NCBI GenBank assembly: GCA_003640385.1
Contig: RCAB01000003.1
Coordinates: 124,001 to 188,000, forward strand
Direction of reading: 5' to 3'
DNA: 64,000 nt
Origin: Setaria digitata
Lineage: Eukaryota > Nematoda > Chromadorea > Rhabditida > Setariidae
The translations under genes were made by a program, and so were the position numbers. The notes beneath the pieces are model-generated. The model was not told where the DNA came from. It was given only the letters and a program-made list of their open reading frames with translations, and made no database searches. Positions 27,846 to 40,950 of this stretch are shown here, piece by piece; within the stretch, counting starts at the first letter, position 1, and each line of letters starts with the position of its first letter.

Positions 27846-28371
27846 CTATCTCCTCCATACATTAACAATCTAGGAAAAAAGAGAAAGGTGCATAATAGCT
27901 CAAGCAAACCTTAGAAATGACCGAGCTACGATCACAATCATAAAATTCAAAAGCAGTTTATGATTACCGTGAAGGTCATCTGGTAATCAGCTTCGGTCGC
28001 ACTACCATTTTTCGAATCAATTATGCCATTAAAATGATAACTTACTGAAAAAGAAGAGAAATGATATGAATAAGTATAACGTAACAAATCAGTTTACTTT
28101 TGCTATCTAGTAAGAGTTTGAGGTAGCATAAAACTAAGACAGGTTGAAATCTGATGATATGTTGGGAACGATTTAGTAAAGGAATCTTTAGCATGAATTG
28201 TGAACATTTCAGTTTTTCGTTATCTTCCGACTGTTAATTTGCAAATGATTTCTAAACTTCATTTCACAAAATCAAAGAAGCTGATTTGTAAAAAGAAAAA
28301 AAGATCTCGAAGTTTTTCATACCACTTTTCCCATCAATGGTGATGTTATAGCTGTCATCAATTCTAATCAT
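27846..28371 (-). CDS. Possible 49-residue gene of three exons
   Basis: Three segments with good splice sites join without breaking frame: 28371-28323 (MIRIDDSYNITIDGKS), 28044-27968 (VSYHFNGIIDSKNGSA... to QMTFT) and 27869-27846 (IVNVWRR, stop TAG) after a strong pyrimidine-rich CCTAG acceptor. The product would be 49 residues without a signal peptide or known domain. It sits upstream of the SXP/RAL-2 gene on the same strand. The segments could instead be alternative 5' exons of that gene, or chance. Phase agreement over two introns is the only support. Confidence 0.3.
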
Positions 28372-31300
28372 ATTTCACTATTCCAACACTGATGCAAAGA
28401 TAAGCTTTCTCATTAATTTCCCACATTTTTTGAAATAATTGAAACTATATCACAAAGTTCCATATTTTTCTCACGATTTATTTTATACAAAATGAACTTT
28501 AATTGATTGCAAACAAATCTAGCAAATTCTAGAATGATGCTTTTACTGGAACTACGTTCACCAATAGACCTAAGCAGCGAAAATTAGTGGAGCTTCATTA
28601 CGTCACATATGGATTCAGAATATTTCTGTTCCAGTTTTTCTTACACTTATTATTTACAAATTTAGTGGCTATTGACACAATTTTTGCTCCACAAGTTCTT
28701 CATGGAAAATACGTCTTGCTAGGACAACAAAACTGTTGACATTTTATGCTCGTATCCTTGTAACTGAATTGCTGTAACAAATAACAATAGCAGTGAGGAA
28801 TTCTTGAGACGAGCGGTTAAAGCCGAAGCACTTGTGTCCTTGGTAGTCCGGCTGCTGTCACACCTGTTTCAAGTAATTGAATGTGACAATTCTGGCATGT
28901 AAATTGCACAAATTGAAATCGGTGAAAAATGTGAGAGTTCGAAGAACTTGTACTGCAAGTGAGTATTTACCACTTTTTTCGAATAGAGCACACTTATCAG
29001 TGTGCAACAATAGTAACGAAAGGATGGGAAATAATGCGTAACCAATACGATTATCTGCGATAGACAAGATATTTTGAGGGCATAAGCTTCACAAATTAAG
29101 AATTTAGGACTAAGAGCATGCTTCCTTAAATAGGCATTCTACTCAGATCACTTACATTTTTTTTAATTGTTTAACCAAATCATTCTGAAAGAGCCAGAAT
29201 TGAGATAAAAGATTAATTCTTTTGGTATTGAAAAATCATTAAACAATTTTGCCCTTAATTAAAGTTGTTTAATCACTGTTTATAACTTATGTTCTGTCTA
29301 ACTCTCTAAAAATTAGTAGGAACTAATTAAACTTTTGGTAGTATAATAGTACAGTAACAGTATAGCAGCAGTACGCATGACATTGATTTTTTTGGTAAAA
29401 AAAATTACCGACATACTACATTCTGCTCCCATAACTTAGCGCAGCTTTCTAACAAAAACGCGTAAATGGCGTTGTTTGAATTCCATGCAGAATTCTACAG
29501 AATCAGGATCATTGTCGTCCTGATGTTCTGTAAGAAAGGACTGCCACTGATGCTGAAAGGCTAGATGTTTTATAAAAGATCTAGAAATTTAGTAATTCAT
29601 TTCAGAGTTCTCATTCAATTTCAATCGATCAGTCCTGTCTTTTAGTACTCAAAATGTCTGTTGGAGAATTCCAAACAAAACTTCTCAATGGATGAACAGT
29701 AGCACTTACTGCAAATTATTTCGTGTGAGCATTATGTACGTTCCGGAAGATAAATATTCTTAAATGTTTCGCAAAATTCCACCATGATTCATTAACATCC
29801 CTTTCCACTTTATTCGTGCATACCTGCAATGCTCATTACAAAGAATCTCTCATGACTGCTTAAGAACATTAATTAGCAACTTGTAATCCTTCTAGTATTT
29901 CACTTTTGCTAGTTTTTATTTTAAATATAGAAATATCCACTTGAACAACAGTGTTTTTTCTAAATTCACTGAACCACTTGAATAAGCTCCAATTCTCCTT
30001 TCCCTGACTAACCATTAATCGTAAAAAGATACATCTGTATGAATTACAACAGTTGTTTTACTGTTATTAGATTCTAGTTTCAAATCGTACTTCAGGTAAC
30101 TATTTAAGTGCTTGACTACACAACATTTAAATGGAGCTTTTTGAAAAGTTGTAATAAATATTAAAATTACAGAATTCCATATTTATCGGAATTTTAAGTT
30201 TTCCTTATTCTGCAAATTCTTATTAGCAATAAATCTTATGAATGATCTCTTGTCTGCGATTTATGTCTTCCTCGCTATTACATTGAAGCGATTCTGTAGC
30301 ATTTTGGTTCAAGTAACAGGATAAGACGTGACGTACCATAATTAATTCCTACTGTTATTTAATACTAACAGTACAACAGCAGTAATAACAATGATGAGAA
30401 ATGGTAAAAAATACTACGAATCTGCAGCACAGTGTTATCAATAACACTGAGACATTCATTAGAAACAAATGTTTTGAAGTCATCGCCAAACTTCAATTTT
30501 TTATCTGCAAGTAATGGACCAAAACCGCTTAACAAATAAATAAATAATATTTAATTAAAAGCTTAACATTCCAGTATGCTGTGAACAATTTTGTTAATCA
30601 AAAGAATAGCGTAATAAATCTTTAATTTACGACTCTTTCTTAAGCTTCGAAATTATTCTGTTCTTCTGTTTTCAGTTTAAAGATAACGAAGATCCTAATT
30701 TTGCTATTTACAGTCACACTAAACATTGTCGAAATCTATCTATCCTTACATAAATTACTTTCGTCAGTGCATCAATGGAAAGAAAAAAGAGTATTTTGCA
30801 ATTTTAAAGCAGCAGTATTGATGCAGCACCTTTGCGCAAAAAGCACTTACTGTTGAAAGGTATTTCAACTTGGCCAGACATTTTTCTTCAAAAACAATAT
30901 TCTCAGTTCTTTTTGAAGAATTTGGTATTCTATTGTCGACTTTCAGAATTATCGAATTTTTTTTTTCAAGAATTCAGCAAACACAATAATCGAATTAATT
31001 CTGTAGATAATATGAAATTAAAATTAGTTTTCAACTTTCAGAAGAAGTCGAAATAGTCCGATTAAATAAAAGTAAATATTATTGAGCGGGATATATATAG
31101 GTTAAGCAGAGAGAGGTGTCCTACGTGTTCAGCGTGAAATCATTAATTTGGACATCTTTTCGAGTGTCGTTCAAGAAATAATGACCGGAGCAAGCGAGAT
31201 GAATTTGACAAGCATAGCAAAGGTGTATGAAGTGTTTTTCTTAATATTCAATTTTGATTTTTATTTTATGAAAACAGCAATAAATTTCTTCCTTCCTTCA

Positions 31301-34300
31301 AGATTTTGGGATTTTGTTATGCAAAATTTCAAATTTGAAAGATTGCAACAAATACTTAAAACAATTTCTTTATTTTTTGTCATGTAAGAGAATTTAAAAC
31401 AACTCGTAACAAATTTTTACAATTTGACGTATTAGAAAAATTGTTCGTTTTTTCCATTCGCTTAAAATGTTAAGTAAAGAAAAAGGAAACAAATGGACGA
31501 AAATATTAAAGCATTAATTTATATCAAAGCCTTTTCTAAATATTAGCGTTTTGCACTGTCCGTTTATAGCGCATAAATTTAAAAGTACTGCAACAATTTC
31601 TTAACAGAAATAAGCGAAGTCGAAGCAGGCGATGTGACGAACAACTGCGTCATTTAATCCATATATTTGCCATTAATATTTTGTAGATTTTAGAATCAGA
31701 GCTGAATTATGTTTTTGATTAGAAATAAATGGAAAACAAACAACTAAGACAAAAATGGCATGCTTTTAGAATTAAAAATCTGTACTGTAATATAATCATT
31801 CTTAATGAGACTGTATTTCAGCGGCGAGTTTAATAGAAATATTCTAAAATTTCAATTATTCAGCCGCTAAAAAAATGATCCTAATAATAACAACTCTATT
31901 CTTATCATCCAGAAAAATAGTCTATAATAGACTTAAAAAAATTTCAGAGTTTAAGAATGCGTTTAATGGGTAAATTGCAGAACATGACAAAAAAGTATGG
32001 AGAAGGCTTACCTGATTTGTTAACATAATTGACCATAAAATCTTGGTATCTTACTAACTGTTTGTTATTAAGGTCAATACGTTTTGAAAACTAATATTTG
32101 TTTAGTTAAAAACTGATACTAATAATTCTCAATCACAGACTGCTACTGATCCATAAGAAAAACAAAGGATGGAAATGAAGCCTCAGGCTGTTGGTAAAAT
32201 TCAAAATAAGAATATTTGGTGAACACTATAAATCCATGACACTTATTTAGATCAGGCATCAAATGAGCAAGTGAGATTTAGCCACAAAAATCTGACTGAA
32301 GGGATGAAAGTCAGTGGGACAGGTGAATATAATAGATTCGGTGGATGGTATTTAAATAAAGTGAAGATGCGAAATAGTTTCTTTTTGGCAAGAGACGATA
32401 GGACTCATTTACTATCTGGTGATGACTATAATTAAGTAGAAGTAGAACAAGTAGGACTGAAACAGTACAGGTCACGGGAATAACTAAGTTCAATGATGAC
32501 GTCACTCCGTCGCATCCCATATTTTTCATGCCAGAGGCCAGGATGGATGTTAATAAGTTTCAGAAAAGTGCGAAATCGGATGGGTAACATTTCATTACCG
32601 AATGGAATACGAAGCTTGCAGTTTGTTTTTCAGCATCCGTGTATCTTCAGATTCCCTTTCTCTTATCTCTCAACTTCCTTCCATACTACTTTTCTCCCAT
32701 TTTTCACTTAATGAAGCTGTTCCAGCTACTTTATTTTCTAAGTACCTCATCCTGCTCTTGCATTTCAGTTCGCCACCCGTCTTTGTAACACGTGACAAGT
32801 GAAGCATCGGCGAAGGGATACACTTTGTTATGTGAAATCTAATTAATTAATTAATTAATTTAATTTTGCCATTCGATAAAACCATTTTATAGAGAGACCC
32901 TACATGGGTTTTGAAACACATGTTAGTTTTCCTAAGGCATCAAATATTTTGAAACAAACGAAATATTATATTAATATTCAGCAAAATATTACTAACTCAA
33001 CATTGCAATAAAAAAGAAGTCTCAAGTGCAGTTTACTATCTTGAAATAATGAGAGCATAACTTTTTCACATAAAACTGTATGAAAAATTATGGCGAAATT
33101 CTGTGTTTCAGCAGAAAAACCATATATTAATTGAAAATAACTGAGTTGTTCCAGTTTTCAGTTCCTTTTTTTCGCTCCTAACAGACACGTAAAAATGATT
33201 TCGAGTAATGTTAAATCAGATCATATGCTTCTAAAATTTAAAATTTCATCTATCGTATCGTCGATGGATTTGCTTACTCATTTCAGTGCAGATTTTACAT
33301 CCATGCTATTATCTGAATCATTTACCAGCGTGCTCCCTTTAAAGTTGATCTGAGCATATGTATGCATTATTTATCTTCGTTATGCTCATAGCCTACCTTT
33401 TTTTGCCAACTTTTATATTTTTCTGCAATTGGAGAGTATGTAATTAATGAATTTTTCCTAGTTCTATTACCTGTGCATATTTTTGTTTCAACATGTCTTT
33501 TCTCTATGTATTTGATGCACTATTTTTTTCATTTCCGTCAGAACAATAAGGTAAACTATTGGAGCTGTATGTGAAGTAGAGATTTAGATGTTCAGAATAG
33601 TTAGTGTCAGTTATTGTTGCCGGTGATCAAATTGCCCAGGAAGGTGATTTGATTCTATCCATCTTTCTGCTCTCTTGGCAGGTACGAGTGGGATGAAATG
33701 GTAAGAAGGAATTTGGCCACAAGGACACATGCTGTTCGATGAGTCTTATATAATACATTTCTCACTATCGGCTGCGGATTTATTGCTTCTCTTTTTGGTA
33801 GAGTTGTCATTTTCTGCTTTATTGTTAGCCACTGACTTTTAACTTTGCTTTTGCATATTTTTACTAAATATTTCTCAGCTGTTACCTCTACAGCAATTTG
33901 TCATTATTTTCCTGAAAGGAAAGCGTTTATTTCCACTCTACTATGGGCTACTATTTATATATTTCCAGTCTATTATGGGCTGAGGCATAACAATCAAAAG
34001 CATTAACATTTGTTCAACCTATCGAGATAGATTCAGCACTGGCTTGTCCAGAAGTTAGATATTTTGTGCGCCACGGTTGAGGGAGGAATGTCGAAATGAA
34101 TTAGTAAGAAGTTAGTATTCATTTCATTTTGCATTTGTGGATTTAATCAGTCTCTTTCTAATTACTCTGCTACTAAAATAATACAAGATCTCTGGTTTTG
34201 AGTGCAGAGAAGATGGTTTTCGTTCACGGAAAACAGATTAAATGAAAGAATGAAAGTGTTTTTAATTATTGCTTATCTTAATGATTTATAAAATTCTTAA

Positions 34301-34900
34301 AAATAAGTAGCACTCATTTTATATTCGTAGGATTCGCTAACTTTCATGCTAGATCTGTTTGTGTTGTGGCTAATATATCCAAACCGTAAGGATTCACATT
34401 CATTCCTACTATTTGAGGAAATAATTGTAGATTCGTAGAGTTCTCCTATCTGCCAGAATGGACGAAGCACATATCAGAGCTACAACTAAATTTAGCTGAC
34501 AATGCAACACAGGTAGTTATAGCGGGCGGAAAATATTGTCTTCGTAATGTGTCGAAATATCCTACAGGAGAAAAAGCAACGCCACTTGATTGCGTCGGGC
34601 AAATGTAAGGAGGCTCAAAGCATTTCCATTAACGATATACCCCAAATAGGATTCTTTCATAGATTCAGTTGATAAACTCTTACATTTTCATTTTTGCATA
34701 ATTTTTAAAAGATGTGTTTCAGAATGAAATCTCATAGCAAGCGAAACTAATTTGCCGTATGTATGCTGCGACTAAGCGCAAAATGTTCGAGTATCAAAAT
34801 TATAAACATTACAAGTATCGATGCAATACGAAGTTATATCATGCAAAGTAAAGCAAGAGTATTTTCGAGATTGGAAGGAAAGAGAAATCGAACGTCAATT
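28372..34900. other. Gene-poor AT-rich region, left part
   Basis: About 6.5 kb without a gene I can assemble. Open frames here (for example 30832-31056, 32311-32529 minus, 32493-32802) have biased composition and no flanking splice pattern. Two islands look more coding-like on the plus strand: 33601-33680 (VSVIVAGDQIAQEGD, ending at CAG|GTACGA) and 34416-34607. A simple repeat of ATTA units lies near 32840-32865, and a short two-copy tandem repeat lies at 33929-33992. Confidence 0.4.
34416..34607 (+). other. Coding-like island, unrecognised
   Basis: An open stretch without its own ATG reads CRFVEFSYLPEWTKHISEL, then QLNLADNATQ, followed either by a GT donor (CAG|GTAGTT) or by read-through VVIAGGKYCLRNVSKY to a TAA at about 34607. 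Residue use is balanced, unlike the Phe/Leu/Lys/Ser-rich chance frames nearby. No partner exon was found. It may be an exon of a widely spaced gene or a relic. No family is recognised. Confidence 0.25.
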
Positions 34901-34929
34901 AAGCAGTCGCAATATAGGTGTTTCGTACT

Positions 34930-35190
34930 GTTAATTGTTTCTTCTATTTCTCGTTTGCTTCCTTTTTCTGTTATTGCGATGAGAAAATGGAAGAAAATAA
35001 CTAAAAAAGGAAAATACGAGTGAAAATTCGATGAAGAAATGAAGAAAAAAGGAAAAGAAAACTAAAAGAAGAAAATGAAAGTTAACTGGGAAAAAAGAAT
35101 TGAGAAAAAGAAAAATAAAAAATATGAAAAAAAGAAAAAAGGAAAATAAACTGAAAGAAAAGACAAAAAAAGAGCAAATTGAGGAGCATC
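34930..35190 (+). repeat. Purine-rich (GA/A) tract with flanking diverged repeat
   Basis: From about 34980 to 35190 the plus strand is nearly all A and G, in runs such as GAAAAAAGGAAAAG. It is preceded by a T-rich segment and the phrase TTATTGCGATGAGAAAATGG. Similar T-rich plus ATGAGAA(A/G) units recur near 36600-36655 and 36960-37030, suggesting three diverged copies of one element. Open frames through it (34763-35023, 35100-35372) are a by-product of low complexity. Confidence 0.6.
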
Positions 35191-37309
35191 ATTTTTCAAT
35201 ATGCACTGAGTTGTCTTCACTCTTTTGTTTTAATACTTCTTATCTGACACACATTTTAATTTCTGATTTTACATCTTGTATTGCATATTTGCGTGAGGAA
35301 AGGAGCTACAGGTTATTTTTTTGGTGTTTTATTCATTACTTGATTGAAACAATGTGTAACTGTGCTGTCTAGTTAATTAATCTAGTTATTTAATTGAATA
35401 TTATACTGTCTGTTTGTGCAATTAACCGAAGAGAAAGTCAATGGGAAATAATGGAAGGCTCCTTTTTTATGAAAAAAATCTTTGGAAATAGTTATGGAAA
35501 TAATTTTTCAACTTGACTATTTGTGAAATGCACTTCACTTCTTCTATCAACTATCACCCCAACTGACTGCAGATGTTGACTCAATCTACCTTTTCTTTTA
35601 CAACTTGAGCGCTGACTCATTTATTATTATTCGATTTTCGGTAATGGGAAAGTCTCTTTTTGCCTAAGTTTCATGACGTGCTCAGTTTATTGTAACTCCT
35701 CATGAAGTTCGATGTCAGCAACGATTGTTAAACAATGAAATTACAGACCATAACAGCTTCATTATTGTTCTACTCCTGTGCCTTCTGGTTATGTTTTCCA
35801 TGCTGTATGTCGTACCCTTCCCGGGACGGCGAATTCTTTTCGATATAAGTCTTTCGATACAATTTAATAGAAGAAAAAGCCTTCTACTAAACTTTTTTCT
35901 TCAAAACTTGCTAATAGAATTTAAGAGCAGAGATTTTTTTGACTATTCCTTAGAAGCGCGAGGGACTGAACTATACTGCATTTGAGCCTTTTCGATGAAG
36001 TAAGTTTATTTGGATACTGTTAAAAATCCCGAAAATTTAGGATGGGAAAAGGAAGAATTCAGATGAATTTAGAGATGAATAAACACATTCGAAAAAAAGT
36101 GCAAAAATGTTCCTGTTAGATGAATTGAATCGAAGTAGATGCAGTATTGCATCGAGAAGAAGAAAAGATATCATTGGACTGTTTCCAGCAAGTATAGAAA
36201 GAAAAGCTCAAATATGTGTATTGCGGGTGTGCCATAAATGCTATTATATCTTTGGACTACCCCATTCCAACACAGCGCACTTAAATTCTCGAATTAAATA
36301 TTTCAGGATGAAATTTAATTTACCAATGATGAATTCGAGTGCAGGATTTTAAGTTGATTTCTGAGTAGACAAAGTTGAGTATAAAAGACATACAGAGGGA
36401 TTTGAGTACTGGTTGAGCAAGCAACTGTAGCAAATGAAATTGAAAGAGAAGCAGAAAAAAAATAAGAAAAAATGGAAAAGAAAAGGTAATCAAAGGATAA
36501 AAGACATTTAAAAGAAAGAGTGAAAATGATTAGAAAAAAGTTGATAAAAATAAGGAAAGCTGCAGAGCATTTTTTAATAATTATTAAGTTATATCTCGCG
36601 TTCTTCTTTTGTTTATTCTACTTTTCTCGTTTTTGTAATGAGAAGACAAGATGAAGGCAAACAAAGAAGAAAATAAGCTATTAATGGGTTAGAAGTTGGA
36701 AAGTGCCAAAATGCTGAAATATAAAAAGCGAGGATTCTGGAAATGAAACGACACAGAGTAGAAGTCGTTTTTCGTTTTTTCTTTTTCTTTTTTTCAGCAG
36801 AGAGTATATATTAAGGACGGAGGAAGCTGAGAAAACTTTTTCTTTCCAATTTAATTTTGATTTTTGGATTATTATATTTCGAAACAAACCAAGAAAATTG
36901 AAAGAAAGAAGTTAAAAATGAATGAAATTTATGGCAAAGATTTTAAAAACTCTATTTATCTTTTTTCCTGTTTTTCCTTTCATTACGTACTGATGTAATT
37001 CTCCAGTGTTGTAATGAGAAAATGCAAAAAGACTGAAAGGCCCAAACAAAAATATTTAGAATAAAGGAGCGGGGAAGTAATGACAAATGTATAGTAAGGT
37101 TGGGAGCAGCATAGGAATGACCTCTTTTTGTCCTCGTGTTTCCCATGGCTCTTCATTTTTACGTTTTTTTCCTTTTTTGAGTTAGCAATAATGACGAGCA
37201 CAATGATAGTACTGTAAAGATTTAGAGCTTCGTGAAATTTAAAAGTTATTAACAGAAATGTGTAAAGTATTCCGTTGCTTCGTCCGATTGAAGGGTTTGT
37301 GGTGAGTGG

Positions 37310-38260
37310 CCGAATAACATGCAGTAGGTGACAAAAAGTATGCAGTGACAAAGTCAGGACATTTAACTGATTAATAAACAAACATATTCGATGAATGACA
37401 AGAAATGCAAGCAATGAACAAAATTAGAAATTTAGCTAACTGATGAAACAAGGACATGCATTCAAGGAATTTATGTGAAAGCATGCAATAAGTGCAAGTC
37501 GCAAAAAAGTAGGTTTTAATATTCTGCTGGAGAGCATGCAGTGAGCAGTCAAATAACAAAAATAAAGACATGCAGCTAGTGATAATAAAGTATAAAGTGA
37601 AAAAATTTAGACATCTACTTGATTAATGAGATAGAAAAAAATACGTGCAATGCCCAGAAAAAAGCATGCAACAAATAAAATTAGAATGAATGGAATAAAG
37701 AAAAAGCAAATGAGGCAAAATGTAGTAATAATCCCTGCAACAAAATTAGGAAAACCCATGCAGTAAGTGACAAAAAAGCATGCAGCAAATAAATATAGCC
37801 AATTTATCGTACTAATGAATGCAGTAACCGCTAGCAACAAAAAAGTAACCGAAAAATTGATCATCTGGGTTCCAGTAAGCATCCAGGTGACAAACAAGTG
37901 CAGTGACACGAAAGCATGTAATAAATTAACATATTCGAAAAGTAGCATCCTGTAAAAGGATTTAAAGTACTAATAGAGAAAGAAAAATGTGGTTTAAGTA
38001 GCAGTAAATATCCAAAGTATAACAAAAATATTCAAAGTTACAAACAAAGAAAACACATGAGTGAGGAAAAGACATGCTATAAGTAAGATTAGAATGAATG
38101 AAATAAAAAGTAAGAACAAGCGTAGTAGGAGTCCGTGCAAAACAACTAAGAAAACTAGAAATAAATTAATTATTGAAACTAACAGAAATATATTTGACAA
38201 AAACAAAAATTAGTCAAGTAGCATGCAACAAATTAGCATTATTAAAAGGTTTCATGCAAG
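37310..38260. repeat. Degenerate CATGCA-containing tandem/interspersed repeat cluster
   Basis: More than ten copies of CATGCA or one-base variants recur over 950 bases (near 37319, 37456, 37481, 37536, 37569, 37664, 37756, 37778, 38073 and 38223). Each is usually followed by AATAAG/AGTGACAAAAA or AACAAATAAA. Two longer diverged copies about 400 bases apart share CATGC...TAARATTAGAATGAATGRAATAAA (37664 and 38073). Another copy lies at 44848-44890. The minus strand stays largely open across the cluster in three frames' worth of hydrophobic segments with a recurring ACFFVTYCM-like phrase. Confidence 0.7.
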
Positions 38261-39329
38261 AAATTCCGACCCATCAATAAAGAGAATATATATGAACGAA
38301 TTAATTAAAAAATTAAAAATCATGCAAAGAATGAAAATGGAAGTTTTCCTTTGCTTCTATCCGATCTTCCTTATTTTTAGACGCAATTTTTCAAGTGCCT
38401 GCAGAAAAAAGTCCGAAGTAAATTCGTCCCCAGTTAATGTAAAAAAACTTTCTTGGTTTGTAGGGAAAATTTTAAATGTCAAAGGGATGTTCCTGGAAGA
38501 AAAGCTTTCCGATATACTTATAAAGTCGCACCAACTCTAATCAGCAAAAATTTAATGCCTAGCCATTTTGATCATAACATAATAAAATTAACAATTGAGC
38601 AGTTATAAAAAATTAGTAGTTGGAGCAGTTTATCATTATTACACTTACTGGTCATTTTTAAGTTGGTATCAAACAATGGGAGCAAAAAAAAGTAAAATAT
38701 TTCATATAATAACAAGCAAACACGTGAGAAAAACTGTTTATCCGGACAGCTAATTATTGCCGAAACTAGTCTTTACAATAATCAAAAAAAAAGAAATTAA
38801 AAGCCTAGTGGCAAAAAATACCTCACATTATTTCCAGAGTCCTTTGAGAAAATTTAAGGGCATTCCTGGATGGAAATTAGAATTCACACGAATTATATTA
38901 AATCTTTGAAATCATTTACAATTATATAGTGAAGAAAATTACAATTGTTACGAATTTTAGAAAATATTGTTACAAAGTAAGGGCAACACGATTCCAGAAA
39001 ATTAGAAAAAGTGTGAACAGCAATGCTAGCAAAAATATACATTTGTAAGTGAAAATTTTCGCGTAGGATTAGCTGTGAAACAAAAAACCAGTGAGTCAGC
39101 TGCAAAAAAGTGGCGCAGAAAAATTTAAGAAACTAAATAAATAAATATAATTGAAAATTTTGGACATGAAGTGATAGGCATTAAAAACAATTTTGACAAT
39201 CTCAAAAGTTTGGAAATTGCTTAAATTTACGCTTTACTACTGCATTTAATCCCACATGCAAACTATTCTCATGGTTAACACTAGGACTGAGTTGTGTAAC
39301 ACAAAAGAATAGTTAAATGAACTCTTTTT

Positions 39330-39440
39330 CCTCTTTGTTTTTTTTATACTTTTTTCTTTTATATGTTCCTTTTTCTTCCTGCTTTCTTTTCTTTTCCTCC
39401 TTCTTTTCTACTTTGTTTATTTTTCCTTTTTTGATTTCTA
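39330..39440 (+). repeat. Pyrimidine-rich tract
   Basis: About 110 bases in which the plus strand is almost only T and C, in runs like TTTTCTTTTCCTCCTTCTTTTC. Such polypurine/polypyrimidine DNA can form triplex structures. It lies just beyond the 3' side of the decayed coiled-coil gene and is the opposite strand sense of the purine tract at 35.0 kb. Confidence 0.6.
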
Positions 39441-39461
39441 AAATAAAATTTTACTAACCCG

Positions 39462-40950
39462 CTTATCGCTTTCCATGATCCGTATTTCACTGAGAGAAGA
39501 CGAAAGGTAGTAGTAGATGCACCGTTTGGGGAGAGCAATATAATGTCACATTTTCAACTGACCTGAAAGAACACTAAACTCACACATAAGAAATCGAAGA
39601 GAACAACTTTACTGGTATCTTTATTGCAACTAAGAAAATTGTCTTCGAAGCTATGCTTGAAGATAATACTCACCTTAAATGAGGAAATATTGCGAGTTCT
39701 CCATTCTTTCTACAATTCTAATCGCGGCGTTTCACCTGTTGTTCGTTCAACACGGCCTCGGCCGATCTGATTTCAGGAAAGAATGATTTAAGTGAAAAAA
39801 ATAAAACTTGTAAAGCAAAAGCAAACTTGAAAATTAAATAATTTTTACCAATTCTGACTCCTTCATCTTCGCCAGTAATCGTGTACGGCGCTCAACTCAT
39901 TTGGAGTTGCTCCAAAAGTTTTCTAATATCTGTGGGATGGAACTCTTCCGGCTGCGCCGTAAACAGCTTCTCTTGTGATGCTGAAATCAGTATTGTTATC
40001 GTCCTCGATTTGTTGAAATATTAGCTATTTTTTTTTTATAAAATATGGCTTAAAAAAATTCAAATTCTTATTATACCTATAAACTTATAAATTTATTAAT
40101 GCTGGCAATAACTTGGAGGATCAGTTTGCGGCATGTTTCCTCCGGTTCCATAGCATTACTTATTTCCATCGGCATCTCTGCATTTTCTTTTTCACCGTCC
40201 TCTGGCAGAGGGGCTAACTCCGCTTCCGCCAGCCGGTTTTCAGCATCACCAGGTTAAATACCGGTGCCGGTTCTTCTACTAGCTCTTCGTCCTCTTCAAC
40301 CCTACCTCCTCTGCTTTGTTTTGGGCACTTTGCTTTTCAAATTCCGCCAACCTCCTCTCTACCTCTTCCAAGCAGGACTGCACCGCATTCTCACGCCGAA
40401 AATGATTAGAATTATCAACTGTACTTATTTAATTCGTACTTTCTAAGTCGCGGAAAAAAGTCATTGCATTATGTCATTCTCAAATTACGCTCAAAACAGT
40501 TTGCAAAGTGGTAACACTTTCTAGCTCTTCGGTTGTACATTATTGTGTGCAAGAATTTACTCTAAAATAGTAAAATGAATCAAAAGAAAAAAAACGGATT
40601 AATTACCTCCTCTCTTCGGAGGATATATTCCTGTAATGCATGCTGCATTGCGACTCATTCTTCAGAAATCGGAACACATCAAATATATCCGGAAATTCCG
40701 GACCTATTTCACTAAGAGCCATTGCCAACTTCTTTTTCTCTGTTCCAACTTTTTTCTGCAATGCAATTAATCGTAGAAAATAACAATGCGAAAAATTATC
40801 ATCGTCCGTGTGAAGATCGGTAGTAAATTAGTCGATATGGCATCCAATCCACTGTGCAATAGTTCCAATGATCTTGCATAATGTGGTCATTGCTGAGAAT
40901 AAGACTCTTAAATAGCATCTGTTGATCGAGCAGAAAGTTTTGATCATACT
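39462..40950 (-). pseudogene. Remnant of a multi-exon coiled-coil gene with frame breaks
   Basis: Several GC-richer minus-strand segments flanked by plausible splice sites read as one charged coiled-coil protein. At 40950-40800 is YDQNFLLDQQMLFKSLIL. At 40752-40611 is KKVGTEKKKLAMALSEIGPE, then, after a frame change, MQHALQEYILRREE. At about 40406-40342 is NAVQSCLEEVERRLAEFEKQ. At 40260-40085 is GDAENRLAEAELAPLPEDGE, then MEISNAMEPEETCRKLILQV. At 39981-39850 is SQEKLFTAQPEEFHPTDIRK, then TGA at 39894-39892, continuing in another frame as ERRTRLLAKMKESEL. At about 39775 is SAEAVLNEQQVKRR with another break, and near 39498 is RIMESDKR. At least three frame changes within convincing coil sequence point to a pseudogene. 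The parent family is not recognised. Wrong splice guesses could mimic some breaks. Confidence 0.5.

Noticed and set aside
35725..35985. Open frame with a hydrophobic start (MLNNEITDHNSFIIVLLL)
   Set aside because: The hydrophobic stretch could pass for a membrane segment, but there are no splice partners and no conserved pattern, and the flanks are repeat-like.
36983..37414. 143-residue minus-strand open frame
   Set aside because: It lies partly in the CATGCA repeat cluster, is Leu/Ser/Phe-biased and has no motif, signal peptide or splice context. It is best explained by low-complexity repeat DNA.
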